Origin: JADDRA01 sp051005375
Lineage (GTDB): Bacteria; Actinomycetota; Acidimicrobiia; Acidimicrobiales; CADCSY01
Direction of reading: 5' to 3'
Length of the DNA: 10,408 nt
Assembly (NCBI GenBank): GCA_051005375.1
Contig: JBPCJK010000135.1
Location: forward strand, 1 to 10,408
The notes beneath the pieces are model-generated. The model made no database searches and was not told the origin of the DNA. It was given only the letters and a program-made list of their open reading frames with translations. Each line of letters starts with the position of its first letter. Positions within the stretch are counted from its first letter, which is position 1. The position numbers and the translations under genes are program-made. This document shows, one piece after another, positions 1 through 6,941 of the stretch.

Positions 1-176
1 GCCGCGAGTGCCGAGACGTCGTCACCCAGATCTCCGCCGCCAGCAAAGCCCTCGACCAAGCCGGCTTCAAGCTCGTCGCCTCCGGCCTCACCTACTGCCT
101 CACCCACCCCGAACAAGCAGCCGCCGAAGGCTACGACATCGACGACGTCCAAAAGATGTTCATGAAGCTCGCCTGA
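1..176 (+). CDS. CsoR/CstR-family (DUF156) repressor, C-terminal part
   Basis: The last 57 codons of a gene that begins before the window are visible, ending at TGA 174-176. The pattern Cys-x-Asp-Val-Val-Thr-Gln-Ile-Ser-Ala followed by an amphipathic helix and a second Cys is that of the all-helical CsoR/RcnR/FrmR/CstR repressors, which release DNA on binding Cu(I), other metals, aldehyde or persulfide. The two cysteines (visible residues 3 and 32) are 29 residues apart, as are Cys36 and Cys65 of Mycobacterium tuberculosis CsoR. The His61 ligand position, four residues before the second Cys, is Gly28. Two Cys without the His resembles the persulfide sensor CstR; this functional reading is inference. 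Codons are strongly C-ending. The 3' end overlaps that of the convergent membrane-protein remnant. The family call is firm; the ligand is not known. Confidence 0.8.
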   Translation, partial: RECRDVVTQISAASKALDQAGFKLVASGLTYCLTHPEQAAAEGYDIDDVQKMFMKLA

Positions 177-864
177 CCCGCTCGTCCGGGACAGCACCCC
201 ACCAGTTGAGGGTGTTCACGGCGCGGGCGATGACGAGAGCCACGATGAGGAGCGAGACCGCCGACTGCACGAGCATCGTGAGCTTGGCCCAGCGGGCAAG
301 GGGGAGGACGTCGGTGGGGCTGACGGCGGTGGCGTTGGGTGAACGAGAGGTAGAGGTAGCCGACGAAGGTGGGCTCCCAGTCGGCCGGGGGCAGCTCCGG
401 GTTCTGCATCTGGGCGAAGAGCAAGTCAAGGTGGGGCTGGGCGAAGTGCGCCCGTGCCGCTGGGCCGCCGCGATCCATCTCCCAGTACCAGAGGGCGAAG
501 GCCACGACGTTGGTCAACCAGACGGAGGCTGCGGTCAGGAGGAGTGACGTGGCGTCGGTGGTGGCCCCGCCGTGGAGGAGCTCGTCGACCAAGCGACCGG
601 CCGACCACGCGTTGGTGGCGGTGATGACGAAGATGAGAGCGATGCTGGCTGCTCGCAGCTGTGTGGAGCGGCGGGAGATGCGGGTGGGGTTGGCGAGGAC
701 GAGCCCTGCCAGGAGGTGACCTCGATCCCCGGGAGCAGCCACCGGGGATAGGCAGCCACCCTGCCGGGGAGGGTCACCTGCAGCCCGATGGCCACCTTGA
801 CGGCGATGCTGACGGGCCAGCGGTGCTCTCCTTGTGTGACTCGCCGCCACGCTGGCGGCCGCAC
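160..864 (-). pseudogene. Conserved actinobacterial membrane protein, broken by two frameshifts
   Basis: Three reading frames must be joined to recover one continuous protein of about 233 residues. The first frame runs from a likely GTG at 862-864 (VRPPAWRR...) to about 718. The second starts with LLAGLVLANP and runs to about 338. The third starts with NATAVSPTDV and ends at TGA 160-162. The joins imply one missing base near 717-720 and one extra base in the GGG run at 337-339. The assembled protein has about four hydrophobic segments: around the first join, IALIFVITATNAW, LLLTAASVWLTNVVAFALWYW, and MLVQSAVSLLIVALVIARAV near the C-terminus. From memory it resembles a family of unnamed actinobacterial membrane proteins with the motif YLYLSFTNATA-SPTD; the function is unknown. 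Both lesions are single-base, so sequencing error remains possible. The start is uncertain because the upstream part overlaps the decayed regulator. Confidence 0.62.
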
Positions 865-916
865 CGCCTCGCCGCCCTGGTCGACCGCCCCGCCGCGGCC
901 GGGGGGACCGGTTCTG

Positions 917-1265
917 CCGGCGGCGCGCCCGGATGTGGGCAAGGAGGACCACGAGGGAGAACGACTTCGACAGGAATTCATCTGCCCCCGTGTCGGGAGC
1001 CTCGGCATGGTCCAGGTCCCCGTCCTTGCCGTGAGCATCCAGGATCGGCGTCCACCGACCCGCCTCCCAGGCTCTTGCACACCTGGAAGCCGTTCAGCCC
1101 CGGCAGCATGATGTCGGGGACGATCACGTCGTACTCCTGCTCGGTGGCCAGCCACAGCCCCTCCTTGCCGTCCGGGGCGATGTCGACGGCATAGCCCTCC
1201 TGCTGAAGGCCACGCTTCAGAGCGCCTGCCAGCCGGTGCTCGTCTTCGACGACGAGGATCCTCAT
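917..1265 (-). pseudogene. OmpR/PhoB-type response regulator remnant, receiver only
   Basis: The N-terminus from ATG 1263-1265 is a clear receiver domain: MRILVVEDEHRLAGALKRGL with the acidic pair at residues 8-9, then DIMLPGLNGFQVCKSL with the phosphoacceptor Asp. After Leu at 1068-1070 the frame is lost. Homology resumes one frame away as EAGRWTPIL, is disturbed again over DAHG where the family has MLTA, and continues through GADEFLSKSFSLVVLLAHIRA to about 917. At least three indels are needed. The Lys-Pro-Phe switch motif reads Lys-Ser-Phe, and the residue before the Asp is Pro rather than the usual Leu. The winged-helix output domain of about 100 residues is absent: the membrane-protein frame begins within about 50 bases. 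No histidine kinase is present. The missing domain supports real decay rather than sequencing error alone. Confidence 0.72.
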
Positions 1266-1446
1266 GGCAACAGCGTGCCGCCCACAACCTGAGTGCCCGC
1301 TGATCAGCCGACAGTGTCCTCCCACGCCAGTTGTCGAGCGAGGCTGCGCGGACATCGCCGGTGACGGGTCCGTTGCTCGAGGTTCCTCCAGTCGGCAGCG
1401 CGGACGGCAGGATGGGCGCTGTGCCGGCCGCAGGTTGCTTCGCCTC

Positions 1447-2205
1447 ATGATGCCCTGGCCGGTGGTCGCCGCGGCTGGTGGAGTCGTCGGCGGACTCATG
1501 GGAGCCTTCGGTGTCGGAGGCTCGTCGGTGGCCACGCCAGTGCTGTCGCTCCTCGGGGTACCGCCGCTGCTCGCCTTGGGCTCCCCGCTCGCGGCGACGG
1601 TCCCGGCCGCCATGCTCGGGTCCGTCCCCTACCTCCGGAGCGGCGACGCCCGGCCGAGCGCAGCCGCCTGGTCCCTGCTCGGGGCCGTCCCGGCCACCAT
1701 CGCCGGAGCACTGCTCTCTCGCGTCGTCGGCGGCACCGCCCTGCTCGTCGCCTCTGGGATCGTCTTGGTCGTCGTTGGCGTGCGGGTCCTCCTGCCCATC
1801 GAAGACTCGTCACGCGAAGCTGGAAGCGAGCGCCGCCGGAACCGGCCTGCGCTGGTCGCAGCCGCCGCCGGCGTCGGGCTCTTCACCGGACTGCTCGCCA
1901 ACGGCGGCGGCTTCCTACTCATGCCCCTCTACCTGCTGGTGTTCGGTCTAAAGATGCGGCAAGCCGTCGGGACGAGCCTGTTGGTGATCGCCGTCCTCTC
2001 GGTCCCGACACTCCTCACCCACTGGGCGCTCGGACACATCGACTGGGCCGTCGCCGCCTCCTTCGCCGCCGGGCTGCTGCCGGGGAGCTTCGCCGGGGCC
2101 CGCCTCTCCAGCCGCCTCTCCGGCCGCGCCCAACGCATAGCCTTCGGCTACTTCCTCATCGCCTTCGGCTCGATCTTCACCGCCTACCGGCTTCTCGTCG
2201 GATGA
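1447..2205 (+). CDS. TauE/SafE-family membrane permease
   Basis: This is a 252-residue polytopic protein of the TauE/SafE family (sulfite exporter or anion permease). The first half carries the glycine motif LMGAFGVGGSSVATPVLSLLG near residues 17-37 and the second half a matching motif GLFTGLLANGGGFLLMPLYL near 144-163. The inverted-repeat halves, each with a Gly-rich loop in the membrane, are typical. A charged cytoplasmic linker (residues 119-133) separates them. About eight hydrophobic segments are visible and the length is normal. Two adjacent ATGs (1447 and 1450) are possible starts; no strong ribosome site precedes them, and the upstream extension looks non-coding. It is divergent from the regulator remnant across a 181-base spacer containing a perfect palindrome GCTGATCAGC at 1299-1308. 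Family members move sulfite, sulfoacetate or other organosulfur anions; the substrate here is not known. Confidence 0.85.
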   Translation: MMPWPVVAAAGGVVGGLMGAFGVGGSSVATPVLSLLGVPPLLALGSPLAATVPAAMLGSVPYLRSGDARPSAAAWSLLGAVPATIAGALLSRVVGGTALLVASGIVLVVVGVRVLLPIEDSSREAGSERRRNRPALVAAAAGVGLFTGLLANGGGFLLMPLYLLVFGLKMRQAVGTSLLVIAVLSVPTLLTHWALGHIDWAVAASFAAGLLPGSFAGARLSSRLSGRAQRIAFGYFLIAFGSIFTAYRLLVG

Positions 2206-2219
2206 GGCGGGTATCCGCC
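2206..2219 (+). terminator. Short GC hairpin directly after the TauE-like gene
   Basis: GGCGG and CCGCC arms (2206-2210 and 2215-2219) with a GTAT loop start at the base after the stop codon. There is no T-tract, so it is a weak candidate for a terminator or 3'-end stabiliser. Confidence 0.35.
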
Positions 2220-2300
2220 GCGCGAAGCCCCCGCAGGCGCGCCCGCCTCCGAAGAGAGCGCTAGGGGGACTGCATCGGCCGTTGTCGTTGCGGCCCGGGA

Positions 2301-2316
2301 GGTGGCCTGGGCCACC
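2301..2316. repeat. Perfect inverted repeat GGTGGCC-TG-GGCCACC
   Basis: Seven-base arms are separated by two bases. The loop is too tight for the full stem as RNA; one pair would open to leave four bases. It lies about 95 bases after the permease stop and could be a terminator stem or a protein site. The function is unknown. Confidence 0.5.
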
Positions 2317-2514
2317 AAGCTGCTTCGCCGGCTGGTGGTCTGGAGCCGCCCGGCGCCCCCGGGAGACGCTGCTGGCGCTTCCTTGAGGAGCTGGCCGGGG
2401 GTGGCCAAGCTCCCCCACTCCGCCTAGCGCCGGGCGGAAACTCGTCCCGGTCGTATACGTCACTTCACCAGTCAGGACAAGGCCATAAGCGATACCCAGC
2501 TCGGTTCTCACCGG

Positions 2515-2548
2515 CGTCAGCTGCTGGGACAGTGACGCACGGCTGACG
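2515..2548 (-). terminator. Candidate hairpin downstream of hspR
   Basis: Perfect 7-base arms CGTCAGC (2515-2521) and GCTGACG (2542-2548) enclose 20 bases, about 30 bases past the hspR stop. No U-tract follows on the minus strand. Its position fits the 3' end of the heat-shock operon transcript, but the loop is long. Confidence 0.3.
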
Positions 2549-2577
2549 AGGGATAGGAGCGACAGGCCGAGCGCGGG

Positions 2578-2970
2578 CTAGCGCGGGCGGCGGTCAGCGC
2601 GGCGAGAGAAGACCTCGACCGCCTGGGACAGGGGGACCAGCTCTCGGCGGTACCTCCGGTGCGTGGTCTCCACCGCCGTCACCGCCTCCCGTCTCGCCGC
2701 CTCGACCTCGGCCTGCAACTCGGCCACTTCGGCTTCAAGCTGGAGGACCCGCTTGACGCCGGCCAGGTTGAGGCCTTGGGCAGTGAGCTGCTGGATCCGC
2801 CGAAGTAGGTCGAGATCGTGCTCGCTGTAGCGACGGCTGTTGCCGACGGTGCGCGCCGGGTCGAGCAGACCCTTTCGCTCGTAGATCCGAAGCGTCTGGG
2901 GGTGCACCCCGGCCAGCTCGGCAGCAACCGAGATGACGAACACGGCGCGATCGCGGTCGCGAGCAGCCAA
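2578..2970 (-). CDS. hspR: HspR, MerR-family heat-shock repressor
   Basis: HspR represses the dnaK operon by binding HAIR inverted repeats, with DnaK acting as co-repressor. The 130-residue protein shows a MerR winged helix-turn-helix (about residues 11-75): FVISVAAELAGVHPQTLRIYERKGLLDPAR, then GNSRRYSEHDLDLLRRIQQLT and GLNLAGVKRVL, characteristic of HspR. A coiled coil (LEAEVAELQAEVEAARREA, about 78-96) follows. The basic tail ends at TAG 2578-2580. The chosen start is TTG at 2968-2970, supported by a GGAGG at 2979-2983 eight bases upstream; an in-frame GTG at codon 10 would still keep the DNA-binding domain. It begins three bases after the dnaJ stop and its ribosome site lies within the last dnaJ codons, so the two are probably translationally coupled. 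It is expected to autoregulate through the HAIR at 6855-6875. Confidence 0.95.
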   Translation of the reverse strand: MAARDRDRAVFVISVAAELAGVHPQTLRIYERKGLLDPARTVGNSRRYSEHDLDLLRRIQQLTAQGLNLAGVKRVLQLEAEVAELQAEVEAARREAVTAVETTHRRYRRELVPLSQAVEVFSRRADRRPR

Positions 2971-2973
2971 GGC

Positions 2974-4119
2974 TTAGACCTCCAGGTGAGCTCGAGGCGA
3001 CTCGGTGCTGGCTGCGGCGAGCTCCTCGACGGCTCTGCGCTCGGCCGCCGACAGCTTGGCAGGCACCGCCACCTCGGTGGTGACGAGCAGATCGCCGGGC
3101 GCGCCCGCACCCGACGAAGGCACACCCTGCCCCTTGACCCGCAGGGTCCGGCCGGAGCGGGTGCCCTCGGGAAGGCGGAGGGTGACGGAGTCGCCGTCGA
3201 GCGTCGGCACCGAGATGTCGGCGCCGAGGGCGGCCTCGGGGAAGGTCACGGGCAGTGAGATGGTGAGGTTCCTGCCTCGGCGGCCGAACACGGGGTGAGG
3301 TGTGGTCCGCACCACCACGTACAGATCTCCCGCCGGTCCGCCGTTGCCTCCCGGGCCACCGCGGCCCTTCAGGCGGATCCGCTGGCCATCCTCGACGCCC
3401 GGCGGAATGCGCACCTTGACCTGGCGGGCACGACGTTGGCTGCCGGTGCCCCCGCAGGTGGGACAGGGCGACTCCACCACCACGCCCCGACCCCCGCAGC
3501 GGGTGCAGGGCGCGGAGAAGCTGAACAGCCCCTGGTTCTCGTCGAGGACGCCACGGCCCCCGCACTGGGGGCATACCACCGGAGAGGTCCCTGGCCTCGC
3601 CCCTGAGCCACGGCAGGTGTCGCACGGAGCCTCGCTGGTGAGGTTCACCGCCGTGGTGACGCCCTTGACGGCGTCGACGAATGACAGGTGGAGCTCGGCC
3701 TCCAGGTCAGGGCCGCGCTGGGGACCGGCGCCTCGACTGGGCCCGGGCCGGCCCCGGCCCCCTCCTCCCCGTCCGAAGAGCCCTCCGAACAGATCGCCCA
3801 GATCACCCAGGTCGTCGACCCGGAAGCTGCCCCCCGGGAACGGGCCGCCGGCGCCTCCTGCACCGGGGCCGCCGAACTGGGCCCCCACCGGACCCAACTT
3901 GCGGACATCGTCGTACTCCTTGCGCTTGGCGGCGTCGCCCACCACGTCATAGGCGGCGGAGACGTCCTTGAAGCGCTCTTCCTTTCCGGCGTTGCGGTCG
4001 GGATGGGTGTCACGAGCCAGCTTCCGGTACGCCCGCGTGATCTCCTTTTGACTGGCGGTCTCGGGCACACCCAACACCGCGTAGTAGTCCTTCTCGAACC
4101 ACTCCCGCTGCGGCGCCAT
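2974..4119 (-). CDS. dnaJ: DnaJ, Hsp40 co-chaperone
   Basis: DnaJ delivers unfolded substrates to DnaK and stimulates its ATPase. The protein is 381 residues from ATG 4117-4119. A J domain (about 10-72) has the His-Pro-Asp motif at 39-41. A Gly/Phe region (about 76-135) contains the DLGDLGDLFGGLFG segment. The zinc region has all four CxxCxGxG repeats, with cysteines at 166/169, 183/186, 205/208 and 219/222, followed by the C-terminal substrate-binding domains. The N-terminal EWFEKDYYAVLGV resembles the operon-encoded DnaJ of actinobacteria. A TTG directly precedes the ATG and touches the grpE stop, so the start could be one codon earlier. A G-rich run just upstream, overlapping the grpE end, is a plausible ribosome site. 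It is co-transcribed with grpE and hspR. Confidence 0.96.
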   Translation of the reverse strand: MAPQREWFEKDYYAVLGVPETASQKEITRAYRKLARDTHPDRNAGKEERFKDVSAAYDVVGDAAKRKEYDDVRKLGPVGAQFGGPGAGGAGGPFPGGSFRVDDLGDLGDLFGGLFGRGGGGRGRPGPSRGAGPQRGPDLEAELHLSFVDAVKGVTTAVNLTSEAPCDTCRGSGARPGTSPVVCPQCGGRGVLDENQGLFSFSAPCTRCGGRGVVVESPCPTCGGTGSQRRARQVKVRIPPGVEDGQRIRLKGRGGPGGNGGPAGDLYVVVRTTPHPVFGRRGRNLTISLPVTFPEAALGADISVPTLDGDSVTLRLPEGTRSGRTLRVKGQGVPSSGAGAPGDLLVTTEVAVPAKLSAAERRAVEELAAASTESPRAHLEV

Positions 4120-4122
4120 CAA

Positions 4123-4737
4123 CTACCCCCGGACGCGGACCATGGCCGGTCGCAGAAGCCGGCCGTTCCAGCGATAGCCGGCCCGTAGCGTCTCGGCCAC
4201 GGTGGGCTCCCCGCCGTCGCCGGGTTCGTGTGCCACCGCGTCATGGGCGTTCGGGTCGAAGGGCTCCTCGGCGGGGTCGACGCGCACCAAGCCCTCCTTC
4301 TCGAGCACCCCCAGGAGCTGCGAGCGCACCGGGACCAGGGACTCGTCACCGTGGCCGACGCCGTTGTCCAAGGCGTCGAGGACGGGAAGGAGCTGGCTCA
4401 CGAGGCCGGCCGCCGCCTGCTCGGCGTGGTCGATCTGGCGCTTGGCCACCTGTTTGCGGAAGTTCTCGAACTCCGCCTGCTTGAGCCGGGCAAGCTCGAG
4501 GTAGTCGTCGCGCTGGACGATGACGGCCTCGAGCTCCTCGACCAGATCAGCGACCGACGGCTCCTCCTCCTGCCCAGATGGAGCGGCCTCCTCCGCCGCC
4601 TCACCGGCCTGCACCGGGTCCGGGGCCTCAGCCGCCTCGACGGTGGGCTCCTCGACGAGGGCCTCCTCGACCGGAGCCTCCTGCCCAGGAACCCCCGCGA
4701 ACCCCGCCGGGTTGTGCGGCCGCCCAATAGGACTCAT
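4123..4737 (-). CDS. grpE: GrpE, nucleotide exchange factor of DnaK
   Basis: GrpE dimers release ADP from DnaK. The protein is 204 residues from ATG 4735-4737, preceded by GGGGAG eight bases upstream, which favours it over the upstream in-frame start near 4782. A disordered acidic Glu/Ala/Pro N-terminus (about 15-60) is followed by the long dimer coiled coil (VADLVEELEAVIVQRDDYLELARLKQAEFENFRKQ split over about 62-96), and then the beta domain with FDPNAHDAVAHEP (160-172) and the closing GYRWNGRLLRPAMVRV (188-202), the family signature. The stop TAG 4123-4125 is separated from the dnaJ ATG by three bases, indicating coupling. It is separated from dnaK by 214 bases containing nested inverted repeats, which may set its level relative to DnaK. 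Confidence 0.95.
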   Translation of the reverse strand: MSPIGRPHNPAGFAGVPGQEAPVEEALVEEPTVEAAEAPDPVQAGEAAEEAAPSGQEEEPSVADLVEELEAVIVQRDDYLELARLKQAEFENFRKQVAKRQIDHAEQAAAGLVSQLLPVLDALDNGVGHGDESLVPVRSQLLGVLEKEGLVRVDPAEEPFDPNAHDAVAHEPGDGGEPTVAETLRAGYRWNGRLLRPAMVRVRG

Positions 4738-4951
4738 ACGACCGACTCCCCGCCTTCCAGCAACGAAACGGGTGGCACCCAAGCAAGCCGGGCGAGCAGA
4801 GCGAGCCCGGACGGGTGGCGCCGAGGGGAGGGTCCCACGGGCCGGAGCGAAGCGCAGCGCCCGTGGGAGGGGTCCCGCTCGGTGACAGGACCCGTCCGGG
4901 CGGGGGAGACAAGAAGCCCGGCGGGAAAGACGGGGGACGGGACCCGTGAGC
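4738..4951 (-). repeat. Structured dnaK-grpE spacer with nested inverted repeats
   Basis: Outer 12-base perfect arms lie at 4805-4816 and 4890-4901 (GCCCGGACGGGT and its complement). Inside them are paired CCGAG/CTCGG (4821-4825 with 4878-4882) and perfect 10-base arms at 4833-4842 and 4859-4868 (TCCCACGGGC and its complement), capped by a small GCG-AAG-CGC hairpin at 4847-4855. A competing hairpin is possible between CCGGGC 4788-4793 and GCCCGG 4805-4810. The 9-mer ACGGGTGGC occurs at 4768-4776 and 4811-4819, and ACGGGACCCGT (4937-4947) is a further palindrome just after the dnaK stop. In the minus-strand transcript this would fold into a long stem between dnaK and grpE, a plausible attenuator, processing site or 3' stabiliser; that role is inferred. 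Confidence 0.7.
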
Positions 4952-6778
<1,827 letters not shown>

Positions 6779-6819
6779 GGTGGTGGTCCTCCTGAAGCGA
6801 GAGATCGGGTTCAGTGGCC

Positions 6820-6835
6820 AAGATAGCAGACCTTA
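6820..6835 (-). promoter_or_regulatory. Candidate -10 elements of the dnaK promoter
   Basis: Two TANNNT hexamers occur on the minus strand between HAIR and dnaK: TATCTT at 6820-6825 and TAAGGT at 6830-6835. For TAAGGT a -35 at normal spacing would overlap the HAIR right arm, which would explain HspR repression. Neither has a good -35 match, so the choice is uncertain. Confidence 0.3.
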
Positions 6836-6854
6836 TGGCAGATCGCACAGCCAA

Positions 6855-6875
6855 CTTGAGTCTGCCCTGCTCAAC
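6855..6875 (-). promoter_or_regulatory. HAIR operator (HspR binding site)
   Basis: The known HAIR consensus is CTTGAGT-N7-ACTCAAG. Here one arm is a perfect CTTGAGT on the plus strand (6855-6861), then seven bases, then GCTCAAC (6869-6875), five of seven matching. It lies 77 bases upstream of the dnaK ATG, in the dnaK-gpmA divergent spacer. Only one copy was found. Confidence 0.85.
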
Positions 6876-6903
6876 TTTGCTCAGAGCCGTCGCCGATCGT
6901 GCC

Positions 6904-6941
6904 GCCTACCCTGACCGGCGTCGACGCCTACCCTGACCGGC
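6904..6941 (+). repeat. Tandem duplication abutting the gpmA start
   Basis: The 16-mer GCCTACCCTGACCGGC occurs at 6904-6919 and again at 6926-6941, with a period of 22 bases and GTCGAC between. The second copy ends at the base before ATG 6942. Each copy carries a TACCCT hexamer. Confidence 0.9.
6929..6934 (+). promoter_or_regulatory. Candidate -10 hexamer (TACCCT) for leaderless gpmA mRNA
   Basis: TACCCT matches the actinobacterial TANNNT -10 pattern and ends seven bases before the gpmA ATG, the spacing expected when transcription starts at the start codon. No ribosome site precedes the ATG. An identical hexamer is at 6907-6912 in the upstream repeat copy. Confidence 0.5.

Larger units (their letters stand above)
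2220..2577. other. Gene-free spacer between the permease and hspR
   Basis: No convincing protein gene or tRNA was seen here. Open frames crossing it have low-complexity Arg/Ala/Gly/Pro composition and no family resemblance. It contains a perfect 7-base inverted repeat at 2301-2316 and a hairpin at 2515-2548, listed separately. The genes on both sides converge on it, so it is a 3'-3' spacer, unusually long for this window. Confidence 0.55.

Noticed and set aside
8..547. Plus-strand open frame of 179 codons at the left end
   Set aside because: Its Arg-rich start is a shifted reading of the CsoR-like gene, and the rest is antisense to the membrane-protein remnant.
1264..1446. N-terminal extension of the TauE-like protein from an upstream ATG
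   Set aside because: The 61 extra residues are Arg/Cys/Pro-rich with no signal or membrane character; the family begins near the ATG pair at 1447.
2206..2577. Possible tRNA in the long spacer
   Set aside because: No T-loop-like GGTTCGA segment with matching acceptor arms was found.
2735..3625. Minus-strand open frame of 296 codons overlapping dnaJ and hspR
   Set aside because: It is out of frame with both, and its Arg/Pro/Gly-rich composition is typical of shifted-frame reading of GC-rich genes.
4738..4951. Short gene in the dnaK-grpE spacer
   Set aside because: The sequence is dominated by inverted repeats, and open frames across it are extensions or shadows without ribosome sites.
6779..6941. 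CIRCE element (HrcA site) upstream of dnaK
   Set aside because: No TTAGCACTC-N9-GAGTGCTAA pattern is present; the operator matches HAIR.
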